The notes beneath the pieces were generated by a model, which did no database searches, was not told the origin of the DNA, and saw nothing but the letters and a program-made list of their open reading frames with translations. Below are positions 15,684 through 24,586 of a stretch of 64,000 nt of DNA, piece by piece (the stretch's first letter is position 1; each line of letters begins with the position of its first letter). Position numbers and translations under genes: made by a program. This DNA is from an uncultured Bacteroidales bacterium (GTDB lineage Bacteria > Bacteroidota > Bacteroidia > Bacteroidales > Bacteroidaceae), in contig CACYHW010000010.1 of assembly GCA_902774335.1 (NCBI GenBank), positions 1 to 64,000 on the forward strand, read 5' to 3'.

Positions 15684-17834
15684 ATGAAAAAAGATCTTCT
15701 GTTTGAACTTGCTGAGAACTACATCTCCCAGACGGGAATCTCAGTATTCCTGACCGGCAGGGCCGGAACAGGCAAAACCACATTCCTCAAGTACATTGTA
15801 GAGAATACTCCCAAGCGCTGCGTGGTGCTTGCACCTACCGGTGTGGCCGCAATCAATGCCGGCGGCGTTACCATACACTCGTTCTTCCAACTTCCGCTGT
15901 GTCCCTATCTGCCCGATGTCAAGGAACTTGTCACCGAGTATCAGATGCCCGAGGCAAGACGCCAGCTGCGTAAGGAAAAAGTCAAGATAATAAAGACCCT
16001 GGACCTGCTTATCATCGACGAGATATCCATGGTAAGGGCCGACCTTATGGATGCCATTGACGCGGTAATGCGCCGATACAGACACAACGACCTTCCTTTT
16101 GGAGGCGTCCAGCTGCTTATGATAGGCGACGCCCACCAGCTCCCGCCCGTAGTGACCGACCAGGAAGAGCCCTGGCTCAGAAAGGTATACAAGTCTCCTT
16201 TCTTTTTCCACTCCAAGGTAATGCAGAATCTCAGATATGTTACAATAGAGCTGCAGACGGTCTACCGACAGTCAGACCAGTCTTTCCTGGAGATACTGAA
16301 CAGCATCAGGGACGGAGTGATGGACAACGACACCTACCGGAAACTGAACAGCCGCCTGGATCCGCGTTTCAATCCCGATGATTCGATAGCCGTTTCAGGG
16401 AGCCGATGGATCAGGCTCACCACCCATAACAGGCAGGCGGACAGCATAAACCAGGAGAGAATGGAGGCTCTCAAGTCAAAGCTCTACACATTCTATGCTG
16501 AGATAGAGGGAAACTTCCCGGAGAATACCCTTCCGGCCGAGAAGGTGCTTCAACTCAAGGAGGGGGCACAGGTAATGTTCCTCAGAAACGACTCGCGCGA
16601 CGGACGTTACTACAACGGAAAGATAGCCACGGTAACGGAGATAGACTACGACACCGTAACCGTGACCGATGAAAACGGCGATGAAATCAATGTTCCCATC
16701 GAAAAATGGGATAACATCCGATACGAGATAGACAAGGAGACCAAGGAGATAGTACCAATTGTGGACGGCACTTTCTCCCAGTATCCGCTCAGGGCGGCAT
16801 GGGCTGTCACCATACACAAAAGCCAGGGCCTGACCTTTGACAACGTAATTATCGATGCTGCATCGGCCTTCAGTTTCGGACAGGTTTATGTGGCGCTTTC
16901 GCGCTGCCGCACGCTGGAGGGCATAGTTCTGAGCAGTCCCATATCGCAGTCCTGCCTGTACAACAACAGTGACGTGTCGGGATTCCACGAGCAGTTCCTC
17001 CCTGTGTCCGAGATGGAGAAACAGTTGGAGAATTCGCGGCAGGAGTATTACATGAGCGTGCTAAAGGAGTGCTTCAGCTTTGCCCAGCTGGAAAGGCTTT
17101 CGGGCTGGGCCGGCGGCATATTCAACAGTCATCTCAAGAGCACATATCCAGAACAGACAACAAGGATGGAGGAGAACCGTCGCAGGATAAGGGATATGGA
17201 GAAGGTAGCCGCTACATTCCGTGCGCAGCTGGACCGCATCGGCCCGCAGGACATGTCCCTTATCAATGAGAGGGTTTCTAAAGCGGCAGGTTATTTCCTT
17301 CCGATACTGATAGATGTAGCATCGGACGTTACTCCAATTATGTCCGTTTCCATCGATAACAAGGAGGTTAAGAATACTCTCTCCGAGGCATCGGGCGAAC
17401 TGCTGCCTGAACTAACCCTGCACCTGCAGAGCATGAGGGATATACTGGACAGGGGATTCAGCATAGAGTCCTATCTCAAGATAAGGAATGACGCCCTGCT
17501 GTCCAACCAGCCCAAGACATCGGTCAAGAAGGCAAAAGAGCCCAAGCCTGTCAAGGAAAAGGTGGTAAAGGCCAAACCTTCGATCGAGGAGATTTACTCC
17601 GACAACCGCCATCCAGAACTGATAGAGCCGCTCATAGAGTGGAGAACAGGCCAATACTTGTCACAGAATATCCGTGCCTACTGGGTGCTCACCCAGCGAA
17701 CTCTCCTGGAGATAGCCGACAAATGCCCCACAACCCGCGAGGAGTTGCTGGAAGTAAACGGTTTCGGCCCCGCCAAATGGAAACAGTATGGCGAGGAGAT
17801 ACTTGAGATAATAGCAAAGTACAGGAAATCCTGA
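15684..17834 (+). CDS. PIF1-like superfamily 1 helicase with HRDC-type C-terminus
   Basis: This 716-residue ATP-dependent DNA helicase has Walker A TGRAGTGKTTFLKY (about residues 26-39), motif Ia VLAPTGVAAINAGG, Walker B LLIIDEISMVR, motif III GDAHQLPPV, and the late motif TIHKSQGLTFDNV that places it with PIF1/RecD2-type helicases. The last about 85 residues resemble an HRDC domain (LIEWRTGQYLSQNIRAY, then EELLEVNGFGPAKWKQYGEEIL). A Lys/Pro-rich linker lies between. The likely role is genome maintenance. I prefer the ATG at 15684 because the start at 15654 overlaps a possible -7 box (TACATTTG, 15649-15656). The stop is one base from the end of convergent miaB. Confidence 0.88.
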   Translation: MKKDLLFELAENYISQTGISVFLTGRAGTGKTTFLKYIVENTPKRCVVLAPTGVAAINAGGVTIHSFFQLPLCPYLPDVKELVTEYQMPEARRQLRKEKVKIIKTLDLLIIDEISMVRADLMDAIDAVMRRYRHNDLPFGGVQLLMIGDAHQLPPVVTDQEEPWLRKVYKSPFFFHSKVMQNLRYVTIELQTVYRQSDQSFLEILNSIRDGVMDNDTYRKLNSRLDPRFNPDDSIAVSGSRWIRLTTHNRQADSINQERMEALKSKLYTFYAEIEGNFPENTLPAEKVLQLKEGAQVMFLRNDSRDGRYYNGKIATVTEIDYDTVTVTDENGDEINVPIEKWDNIRYEIDKETKEIVPIVDGTFSQYPLRAAWAVTIHKSQGLTFDNVIIDAASAFSFGQVYVALSRCRTLEGIVLSSPISQSCLYNNSDVSGFHEQFLPVSEMEKQLENSRQEYYMSVLKECFSFAQLERLSGWAGGIFNSHLKSTYPEQTTRMEENRRRIRDMEKVAATFRAQLDRIGPQDMSLINERVSKAAGYFLPILIDVASDVTPIMSVSIDNKEVKNTLSEASGELLPELTLHLQSMRDILDRGFSIESYLKIRNDALLSNQPKTSVKKAKEPKPVKEKVVKAKPSIEEIYSDNRHPELIEPLIEWRTGQYLSQNIRAYWVLTQRTLLEIADKCPTTREELLEVNGFGPAKWKQYGEEILEIIAKYRKS

Positions 17835-17835
17835 A

Positions 17836-19170
17836 TCAGGCGGAAACCTCGGTTCCGAACAGGGTGGCCGATGTGGCGTCGGTGATGCGGACTGTAAGGA
17901 AATCTCCAGGACGGTGGTTACCTTTGTCGAACACCACGGTGCGGTTCTGCTCGGTACGTCCGTACAGCTGCTGGCGGGAGCGTTTTGAATAACCCTCGGC
18001 AAGCACCTCGTACTCATGGCCGATGCACTCGCGGTTACGCTCAAGCGAGAGCTGGTTCTGGAGTTCGATCATCTCGTTAAGACGGCGTATCTTGACCTCC
18101 TCAGGGACATTGTCAGGCAGATGCTTGCTGGCATATGTGCCGGGGCGCTCCGAGTAACGGAACATGAACGAGGCGTCATAGCGGCACAGGCGCATCAGTG
18201 AAAGGCTCTCCTGATGGTCCTCCTCGGTTTCTGAGTGGTAACCTGTGAACATATCGGTAGTAAGGCCGCAGTCAGGAATAATGCGCTTGATTGCCTCAAC
18301 CCTCTCTATATACCACTCACGGGTATACTTACGGTTCATCAGCTTGAGGATACGGGAACTGCCGCTCTGTACCGGCAGATGGATATGCCTGCAGATGTTG
18401 GGCATCTGTGCTATCACATGCAAGGTGTCGTCACTCATATCCTTGGGATGTGATGTGGTGAACCTGACTCGCATGCCCGGAACAGCCTCCGCAACCATAC
18501 GCAGCAGTTGGGGGAATCCTACGGTGACACCGTCGTTTTCGAACTTATAGGAGTTTACGTTCTGACCCAGAAGGGTAACCTCCTTGTAACCTTTTTTCTG
18601 AAGATCCAGAACCTCGTTGAGTATGCTCTGAGGATCACGGCTGCGCTCACGTCCGCGGGTGTAGGGGACAATGCAGTAGTGACAGAAATTGTTGCAGCCG
18701 CGCATGATCGATACGAATCCGCTGATATGGTTGCCGCAAATGCGCTCGGGAATGATGTCGCGGTAGGTCTCGGTGGTGGAGAGCTCCACATCCATTGCCT
18801 TGTGTCCGGCCTCCACCTGAGCCATCAGGTCGGGGAGCGAGAGGTAGGCATCGGGACCGCACACTACATCCACGTGATGGTTCTCGGTCAAATCCTCCTT
18901 GGTACGCTCGGCCATACAGCCCATTACACCGATGAAAAGGCTCTTTTTCTTCTTTTTCAGGGCATACAGGGCATCCAGACGGTTCCATATCTTCTGCTCG
19001 GCGTTTTCACGTATTGAACAGGTGTTCAGGAATATGGCATCGGCCTCATCAATGCTCTCGGTAGGCTCGTAACCGGCCATGCGCATGATCGATGCAATTA
19101 CCTCACTGTCGGCCACATTCATCTGGCAGCCGTAGGTTTCGATAAACAGTTTCTTTGTCGCCTCTTCCAT
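17836..19170 (-). CDS. miaB: tRNA-2-methylthio-N6-dimethylallyladenosine synthase
   Basis: This 444-residue radical SAM methylthiotransferase adds the 2-methylthio group to i6A37 of tRNAs. The N-terminal UPF0004 domain provides three cluster cysteines (ETYGCQMN, LNTCSIRENA, VMGCMAER). The radical SAM domain has the CNNFCHYC triad, and a C-terminal TRAM domain ends the protein (VLAEGYSKRSRQQLYGR, then GDFLTVRITDA). The ATG at 19170 is chosen over 19194 because the -7 box at 19192-19199 would otherwise lie within the coding sequence. Confidence 0.95.
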   Translation of the reverse strand: MEEATKKLFIETYGCQMNVADSEVIASIMRMAGYEPTESIDEADAIFLNTCSIRENAEQKIWNRLDALYALKKKKKSLFIGVMGCMAERTKEDLTENHHVDVVCGPDAYLSLPDLMAQVEAGHKAMDVELSTTETYRDIIPERICGNHISGFVSIMRGCNNFCHYCIVPYTRGRERSRDPQSILNEVLDLQKKGYKEVTLLGQNVNSYKFENDGVTVGFPQLLRMVAEAVPGMRVRFTTSHPKDMSDDTLHVIAQMPNICRHIHLPVQSGSSRILKLMNRKYTREWYIERVEAIKRIIPDCGLTTDMFTGYHSETEEDHQESLSLMRLCRYDASFMFRYSERPGTYASKHLPDNVPEEVKIRRLNEMIELQNQLSLERNRECIGHEYEVLAEGYSKRSRQQLYGRTEQNRTVVFDKGNHRPGDFLTVRITDATSATLFGTEVSA

Positions 19171-19191
19171 ATTCCTAGCTTTTTGCGGGCA

Positions 19192-19199
19192 CAAAGGTA
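19192..19199 (-). promoter_or_regulatory. Promoter -7 box for miaB
   Basis: On the minus strand it reads TACCTTTG, a TAnnTTTG match 22 bp before the chosen miaB ATG. It supports the shorter start. Confidence 0.6.
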
Positions 19200-19221
19200 C
19201 TCATTTTCTGCAAGTACAATG

Positions 19222-19252
19222 TTGCTTTTATGTGAGGTTATGGTTAATTTTG
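19222..19252 (+). promoter_or_regulatory. Promoter of the acetyl-CoA hydrolase/transferase gene
   Basis: TTG (19222-19224), a 20-bp spacer and TAATTTTG (19245-19252) match the Bacteroidetes -33/-7 layout, 42 bp before the ATG. Confidence 0.65.
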
Positions 19253-19293
19253 CGCGTCAATTCAGCAGACAGGTAATAAAAAAACACAATAAA

Positions 19294-20775
19294 ATGGCTT
19301 TCAAGAGAATGACTGCTGCCGAGGCAGCGCGTTTTGTCAAGAACGGCGACAACGTAGGTTTGAGCGGATTCACACCCGCCGGAACACCCAAGGCCGTAAC
19401 ACATGAGATCGGTTTAATGGCCCACGAGCTCCACGAGAAGGGTCAGGAGTTTCAGATCAGCCTCTTTACAGGCGCTTCCACCGGCGATTCATGCGACGGC
19501 ATCCTGGCACGCGAGCACGCCCTGCGTTACCGTGCCCCCTACACCACCAACAAGGATTTCCGTACCGCTGTCAACAACGGCGAGATAGCATACAACGATA
19601 TCAATCTGAGCCACATGGCACAGGAGATGCGTTACGGTTTCTACGGCAAGCTCAACATCGGCATCATGGAGGCTTTCGATGTTACCGATGACGGAAAGAT
19701 CTGGGTTACCGCCGGCGTAGGTATCGCCCCCACCGTAGCCCGTCTGGCCGACAAGCTTATCATCGAACTCAACGCAGCCCACGCACGCTGTGCCAAGGGC
19801 CTGCACGACATCTATGAGCCCGCCGACCCCCCTTACCGTCGCGAGATTCCCATCTACAAGCCCAGCGACCACATCGGCAAGGACTACATCCAGGTAGACC
19901 CCTCCAAGATACTGGGTATCGTCGAGGTTAACATACCCGACGAGGCACGCGGCTTTACCGCTCCCGATGAGACCACTCTCCAGATCGGTCACAACGTAGC
20001 ACAGTTCCTCATCAGCGACCTCAAGCGCGGCATCATCCCCTCAACATTCCTGCCTCTGCAGAGCGGTGTGGGTAACGTAGCCAACGCAGTGCTGGGTGCC
20101 CTGGGCGAGGATCCTCTGGTACCTGCATTCGAAATGTACACCGAGGTTATCCAGGATTCAGTGATCGACCTGATGCGCAAGGGACACTGCAAGTTCGGTT
20201 CAAGCTCATCACTGAGCGTAAGCAACGAGACCCTGCAGGGCATCTACGAGGATATGGACTTCTTCAAGGACAAGCTGGTGCTCCGTCCCACCGAGATCTC
20301 CAACAACCCCGAGGTGGCACGCCGTCTGGGCCTGATTGCCATGAACACCGCACTGGAGGCCGATATCTACGGCAACGTGAACTCAACCCACGTGAGCGGT
20401 GTCAAGATGATGAACGGTGTAGGCGGTTCGGCCGACTTTACCCGCAACGCATTCATCTCCATATTCAGCTGCCCGTCGGTTGCCAAGGGTGGCAAGATAA
20501 GCGCCATCGTTCCCATGTGCTCACATGTGGATCACAACGAGCATAGCGTCAAGGTTCTCATCACCGAGCAGGGTATAGCCGACCTTCGCGGCAAGTCACC
20601 CGCCCAGCGCGCCAAGTGCATCATTGAGAACTGCGTTCATCCCGACTACAAGCAGCTTATGTGGGATTACCTCAAGATTGCCGAAAAGGGACAGACCAGC
20701 CACTCTCTGGAGAAGGCCTTTGCACTGCACAAGGCACTGGCCGAGAAGGGAGACATGCACCTGGCAGAATTCTGA
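19294..20775 (+). CDS. Acetyl-CoA hydrolase/acetate CoA-transferase family protein
   Basis: This 493-residue cytosolic enzyme belongs to the Cat1/Ach1 family, which moves CoA between acetate, succinate or propionate, or hydrolyses acetyl-CoA. It shows the N-terminal GLSGFTPAGTPKAV, the glycine-rich GVGNVANAVLGAL, and the catalytic Glu region EMYTEVIQDSV; GTxxVSxxKMMNGVGGSADFTRN-type residues are near 400-420. In Bacteroidales such enzymes are linked to acetate, succinate and propionate fermentation, most likely as succinyl-CoA:acetate CoA-transferase, but the donor and acceptor are not proven by sequence. The ATG at 19294 is chosen because the in-frame upstream extension crosses the promoter. 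It appears to be a single-gene unit. Confidence 0.9.
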   Translation: MAFKRMTAAEAARFVKNGDNVGLSGFTPAGTPKAVTHEIGLMAHELHEKGQEFQISLFTGASTGDSCDGILAREHALRYRAPYTTNKDFRTAVNNGEIAYNDINLSHMAQEMRYGFYGKLNIGIMEAFDVTDDGKIWVTAGVGIAPTVARLADKLIIELNAAHARCAKGLHDIYEPADPPYRREIPIYKPSDHIGKDYIQVDPSKILGIVEVNIPDEARGFTAPDETTLQIGHNVAQFLISDLKRGIIPSTFLPLQSGVGNVANAVLGALGEDPLVPAFEMYTEVIQDSVIDLMRKGHCKFGSSSSLSVSNETLQGIYEDMDFFKDKLVLRPTEISNNPEVARRLGLIAMNTALEADIYGNVNSTHVSGVKMMNGVGGSADFTRNAFISIFSCPSVAKGGKISAIVPMCSHVDHNEHSVKVLITEQGIADLRGKSPAQRAKCIIENCVHPDYKQLMWDYLKIAEKGQTSHSLEKAFALHKALAEKGDMHLAEF

Positions 20776-20795
20776 ACTGACTGACTTTCAGACCA

Positions 20796-20836
20796 CTGAA
20801 AAGGCCCTGGGGAGCACATCCTTGGGGCCTTTTCAG
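20796..20836 (+). terminator. Terminator-like hairpin after the CoA-transferase gene
   Basis: CTGAAAAGGCCC pairs with GGGGCCTTTTCAG to give a strong stem of about 12 bp starting 20 bp after the stop. The T-tract lies within the 3' arm and the downstream bases are A-rich, so efficiency is uncertain. Confidence 0.6.
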
Positions 20837-20855
20837 TAAAAAATCATTAAAAGAC

Positions 20856-20887
20856 TTGACAAGGGGTATCGCGGGATATTATCTTTG
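20856..20887 (+). promoter_or_regulatory. Promoter of the methyltransferase-ftsX operon
   Basis: TTG at 20856-20858 and TATCTTTG at 20880-20887 are separated by 21 bp, close to the Bacteroidetes consensus, 58 bp before the methyltransferase ATG. It probably drives the tightly packed genes through folK. Confidence 0.65.
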
Positions 20888-20945
20888 CGGTCACTTTGCG
20901 CGTAACCCGCGTGCGTATACATAAGGTCGCGCAAGGTATTCCGTA

Positions 20946-21854
20946 ATGAATTATCAGGATTTCAGACCTTGTCCTCTGTGCGGGGCGTCGGGACAGATTC
21001 CCTATGCCAACTGCACTGATTTTACGGTGAGCAAGGAGTCGTACACTCTTATGCGCTGTCCGTCATGCGGCATGGTCTATACCCTGGATCCCCCCTCCCA
21101 GGAGGATATGTGCCGATATGACAAGCTTAACCTCAAACTCAAACTGGGCGACGCTCCCACGGGTGTTGTGGGCCGTCTCTACTACAGGGTCAGAAGTCAT
21201 ATGCTTGGAAAGAAGGCACGTCTGGTGGAGAGTCAGGCCTACCGCACAAGCGGTTCGCTCCTGAACTACGGAGCCAAGACGGGTTTCTTTTCACACAGGA
21301 TGGAGAGAAGGGGTTGGAAGGTGACATCGGTTGAAAGATATCACGAGGAGAGACAGTTCTCGCTGGAGATGTTTCACCACCGTATGATCGACGTCCCTGA
21401 GATGGACTCCCTGCATGCAGGTACATTCGACGTCATTACCATGTGGCACGTGTTCGAGCACTGCCATCACCCCCATGAGCTGCTGGACAGGTTCTATGAG
21501 TTGCTCAGACCGGGAGGCATCCTGATTATAGCATGCCCCAACATACGTTCTACCGACGCCATGTTCTACGGTCCCTACTGGGCTGCATATGACGTACCCA
21601 GGCATCTGTGGCACTTTGACACCAACTCCATCTGCAAGCTGGCACACCGTCACGGCTTCACGCTCATGCACCACGAGGTGATGCCTTTTGACAGTTTCTA
21701 CATATCGATCCTGTCCGAGAGGCACATGAGGCACCGCCTGGCATTCATTCGCGGAATGATTCACGGACTGTACTCCTGGTGCGTATCGCTGACCAGAAGG
21801 AGCAGAGGCAGTTCGCTGGTATATGTTTTCAGAAAAAGACAACAAACGGAATAA
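20946..21854 (+). CDS. Zinc-ribbon class I SAM-dependent methyltransferase
   Basis: This 302-residue protein has an N-terminal zinc ribbon of two CxxC pairs (CPLCG and CPSCG, about residues 9-42). A Methyltransf_23-type domain follows: the glycine loop is LLNYGAKTGFFSHRM, motif II is around FDVITMWHVFEHCHHP, and then LRPGGILIIACPN. Such enzymes often methylate sugars or lipid-linked intermediates, but this one has no informative substrate motif. It is the first gene of a compact run leading into ftsX (1 bp gap), so it may act on an envelope component. That link is positional only. Confidence 0.8.
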   Translation: MNYQDFRPCPLCGASGQIPYANCTDFTVSKESYTLMRCPSCGMVYTLDPPSQEDMCRYDKLNLKLKLGDAPTGVVGRLYYRVRSHMLGKKARLVESQAYRTSGSLLNYGAKTGFFSHRMERRGWKVTSVERYHEERQFSLEMFHHRMIDVPEMDSLHAGTFDVITMWHVFEHCHHPHELLDRFYELLRPGGILIIACPNIRSTDAMFYGPYWAAYDVPRHLWHFDTNSICKLAHRHGFTLMHHEVMPFDSFYISILSERHMRHRLAFIRGMIHGLYSWCVSLTRRSRGSSLVYVFRKRQQTE

Positions 21855-21855
21855 G

Positions 21856-22728
21856 ATGGTCAAACAGAAGAAAAAGAGAAAGATAGACCTGCTGTTCATT
21901 ACGGCATGCATCAGTACGTCACTCGTGCTGCTGCTTATAGGTATCGTTGCGCTGCTGCTTCTAACAGCCAGTGACCTGTCACGCCACCTCAAGCAGGAGA
22001 TGACGGTCGAGGTGATACTCAAGGAGAGCATAACCGACACCCAGCTGTCAGCATTGAGACGCAGCATAGAGGCATCGCCCTACTGCGCCGTGTGCTCTTA
22101 CATCTCAAAGGAGGACGCTCTCAAGGATATGACCAAGGCCATGGGAACGGACCCGACGGATTTTCTGGAGTACAACCCCTTCTACGCATCGCTCAACGTA
22201 CGTCTGGAGGCCGACTACGCGTGCAACGACAGCCTCAAGGTGATAGAGAAGAAGATTGCCGCCAAGGAGGGTGTACGCGAGGTTACCTGGCAGAAGGACC
22301 TGCTGGACATAATAAACAGCAACATCCGCAAGGTGGCAGGCATACTGCTTATCCTGGCCGTCATACTGTCACTGGTATCGTTCACACTGATAAACAACAC
22401 CATCAAACTGACCATCTACTCACAGCGTTTCATCCTCTACTCCATGAAACTGGTGGGTGCCAAGTGGTCGTTCATCCGCAAGCCGTTCATTAGGCGCAAC
22501 CTGGGTATCGGTCTGGTATCGGCCCTGCTTACATGCCTGATGATATGGTACGGACTCAAGCTGGGACTCAAGTACGAGCCTTGGCTCATCATGCTGGCCG
22601 AGCCCAGGATCATAGTTCCCGTATTCGCAGTGGTTACGTTCATCGGCCTTCTCATTACAGGCGTTTGCGCTCTGCACTCCGTGAACCGTTTCCTCAGGAT
22701 GAAATCGGGCGAGCTTCATTACGTATAA
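21856..22728 (+). CDS. ftsX: Cell division protein FtsX
   Basis: This 290-residue inner-membrane protein of the FtsEX complex regulates peptidoglycan hydrolases at the septum. The topology is classical: a short basic cytosolic N-terminus, TM1 (LLFITACISTSLVLLLIGIVALLLL), an extracytoplasmic domain (about 50-170), and three C-terminal TM segments (VAGILLILAVILSLVSF, GLVSALLTCLMIWYGL, IIVPVFAVVTFIGLLITGV). The ATG at 21856 follows the preceding stop directly. The partner ftsE is not in this window. The order ftsX, DUF3098, uppP, truB, queA is typical of Bacteroidales. Confidence 0.92.
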   Translation: MVKQKKKRKIDLLFITACISTSLVLLLIGIVALLLLTASDLSRHLKQEMTVEVILKESITDTQLSALRRSIEASPYCAVCSYISKEDALKDMTKAMGTDPTDFLEYNPFYASLNVRLEADYACNDSLKVIEKKIAAKEGVREVTWQKDLLDIINSNIRKVAGILLILAVILSLVSFTLINNTIKLTIYSQRFILYSMKLVGAKWSFIRKPFIRRNLGIGLVSALLTCLMIWYGLKLGLKYEPWLIMLAEPRIIVPVFAVVTFIGLLITGVCALHSVNRFLRMKSGELHYV

Positions 22729-22743
22729 ACAAAAACCATAGAT

Positions 22744-22992
22744 ATGGACAAGAAAAAATTCGCATTCACCAAGACAAACTACATTCTGACCATCATCGGA
22801 ATGGCTATCATCATCATCGGTCTTTTCCTGATGACAGGTCCCAACTGCACAGACCAGTATTTTGAACCCGATATCTTCAGCGTGCGCCGCATCAAGGTGG
22901 CTCCCGTGGTAACCCTGATTGGATTCATCACTATCATTGCGGCTATCGTATACAAACCCAAGGCCGATAAGGAGGAGGAGACTGACAAATGA
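22744..22992 (+). CDS. DUF3098 small membrane protein
   Basis: This 82-residue protein has two transmembrane helices ([18 protein letters not shown] and [19 protein letters not shown]) around a short loop with [13 protein letters not shown], and an acidic C-terminal tail. It matches the DUF3098 family that regularly sits between ftsX and uppP in Bacteroidetes. No function is established. Its stop overlaps the uppP start by 4 bp, so the two are translationally coupled, which hints at a role near undecaprenyl-phosphate recycling or division. Confidence 0.88.
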   Translation: MDKKKFAFTKTNYILTIIGMAIIIIGLFLMTGPNCTDQYFEPDIFSVRRIKVAPVVTLIGFITIIAAIVYKPKADKEEETDK

Positions 22993-23810
22993 GTTGGATT
23001 GAATCACTCCTGCTGGGACTGCTGCAGGGACTGACAGAGTATCTTCCCATAAGCAGCAGCGGACATCTGGCAATAGCATCTTCCCTGTTCGGAATTGAGG
23101 GTGAGCAGAACATGGCTTTTACCGTGCTGGTTCACGTAGCCACTGTTCTGAGTACTCTGGTTATCCTGTGGAAGGAGATAGTATGGATACTGCGCGACAT
23201 CTTTACCAAGCAGTCATGGAAGAGCTACAGCGGACTGAACGAGGGAACACGCTATGCCGTGAACATTGTCATCTCAATGATTCCGGTTGGCATAGTGGGA
23301 GTATTCTTCAAGGATAACATCGAGGCTATTTTCGGTTCCGGCACGACTGTGGTTGGCTGGTGTCTGCTGGTTACCGCAGCGCTGCTTACTTTCTCTTACT
23401 ACGCCAAGCCGCGTCAGAGAGAGCAGATTTCAGGATGGCATGCCCTGATTATAGGTATCGCACAGGCCGTGGCAGTGCTTCCCGGTATCTCACGTTCCGG
23501 ATCGACCATAGCCACAGGCATAATGCTGGGCAACAAGAAGGAGCGTCTGGCACAGTTCTCCTTCCTGATGGTAATACCTCCCATCCTGGGTGAGGCCCTG
23601 CTGGATACGAAGGACCTGATTGAGTCGGCTGGAGCCGGTACAGCCGGTGCCGATGCAGGATTCGGAGTGCTGGCAATAGGCTTCCTGGCCGCATTCCTTT
23701 CGGGCTGCGCAGCCTGCAAGTGGATGATATCCATTGTACGCAAGGGTAAACTGATATGGTTCGGCGTCTACTGCGCCGCAGCCGGATTACTGACTCTGTT
23801 ATTCCTTTGA
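22989..23810 (+). CDS. uppP: Undecaprenyl-diphosphatase (BacA type)
   Basis: This 273-residue polytopic membrane enzyme dephosphorylates undecaprenyl diphosphate so that the carrier lipid can be reused for peptidoglycan and surface glycans. The two family motifs are present: [13 protein letters not shown] near residue 20 and [13 protein letters not shown] near residue 165. About eight hydrophobic segments are visible, the usual length for BacA proteins. It lies between DUF3098 (4-bp overlap) and truB (3-bp gap). Confidence 0.95.
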   Translation: MSWIESLLLGLLQGLTEYLPISSSGHLAIASSLFGIEGEQNMAFTVLVHVATVLSTLVILWKEIVWILRDIFTKQSWKSYSGLNEGTRYAVNIVISMIPVGIVGVFFKDNIEAIFGSGTTVVGWCLLVTAALLTFSYYAKPRQREQISGWHALIIGIAQAVAVLPGISRSGSTIATGIMLGNKKERLAQFSFLMVIPPILGEALLDTKDLIESAGAGTAGADAGFGVLAIGFLAAFLSGCAACKWMISIVRKGKLIWFGVYCAAAGLLTLLFL

Positions 23811-23813
23811 CCG

Positions 23814-24533
23814 ATGAATTTCCAGGAAGGAGTTATACTCGCGTTTGACAAGCCGTACCGCTGGACATCGTTCGATGTGGTGGGTAAGGTGCGCTGGCTC
23901 ATATGCCGCCGTCTGGGAGTAAAGAAGCTCAAGGTGGGACATGCGGGCACACTCGACCCTCTGGCTACCGGCGTGCTGATTGTATGCACCGGCCGAGCCA
24001 CCAAGCGCATCGAGGAGCTGCAGTCCGGCACCAAGGAGTATTACGCCACCATACGTCTGGGAGCCACAACCCCTTCGTATGACCTGGAGAAGCCCATTGA
24101 CGCCACCTACCCCTGGGAGCATATAACCCGTGAAGCGGTGGAGAAGGCCCTGGAGAAGTTCCGGGGAACCATAGAGCAGGTTCCGCCCACATTCTCGGCC
24201 TGCAAGGTTGACGGCAAACGCGCCTACAAGATGGCCCGCAACGGCGACGAGGTGGAACTCAAGCCCAAGACCCTGGTCATTGACGAGATAGAACTTACCG
24301 AATGCAACCTCCCGGACATAACCATCAGGGTGGTCTGCAGCAAGGGAACATACATAAGGGCTCTGGCCCGCGATATCGGTCAGGATCTCGGGAGCGGAGG
24401 ACACCTTACGGCTCTACGCCGTACCCGCGTAGGCGACTACCGGGTTGAGGAGAGCCTTAATCCTGAGGCGTTTCAGAGTTGGCTGGAGGCGGCCGAGATT
24501 GAGACCGAAGATTCTCAGAGAATTGAGAATTGA
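23814..24533 (+). CDS. truB: tRNA pseudouridine(55) synthase
   Basis: This 239-residue enzyme makes pseudouridine 55 in the T-loop of tRNAs. The catalytic block GHAGTLDPLATGVL holds the nucleophilic Asp at about residue 48. The KEYYATIRLG and RVVCSKGTYIRALARDIG motifs follow. The last residues (RIEN) and the stop codon are encoded by the start of the heptad repeat array that fills the gap to queA, so the array has invaded or extended the 3' end of the gene. Confidence 0.94.
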   Translation: MNFQEGVILAFDKPYRWTSFDVVGKVRWLICRRLGVKKLKVGHAGTLDPLATGVLIVCTGRATKRIEELQSGTKEYYATIRLGATTPSYDLEKPIDATYPWEHITREAVEKALEKFRGTIEQVPPTFSACKVDGKRAYKMARNGDEVELKPKTLVIDEIELTECNLPDITIRVVCSKGTYIRALARDIGQDLGSGGHLTALRRTRVGDYRVEESLNPEAFQSWLEAAEIETEDSQRIEN

Positions 24534-24561
24534 AAATTGAAAATTGAGAATTGAGAATTGA
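24520..24561. repeat. Period-7 tandem repeat, single orientation
   Basis: Six uninterrupted heptads (GAATTGA, GAATTGA, AAATTGA, AAATTGA, GAATTGA, GAATTGA) run from the last codons of truB into the truB-queA gap. They belong to the same family as 4645-4761 and 50150-50249, but here there is no inverted arm and no associated CAGGCTGAAA promoter block. Confidence 0.9.
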
Positions 24562-24586
24562 ATAACTATAAATCAAAAAAAAGGGA

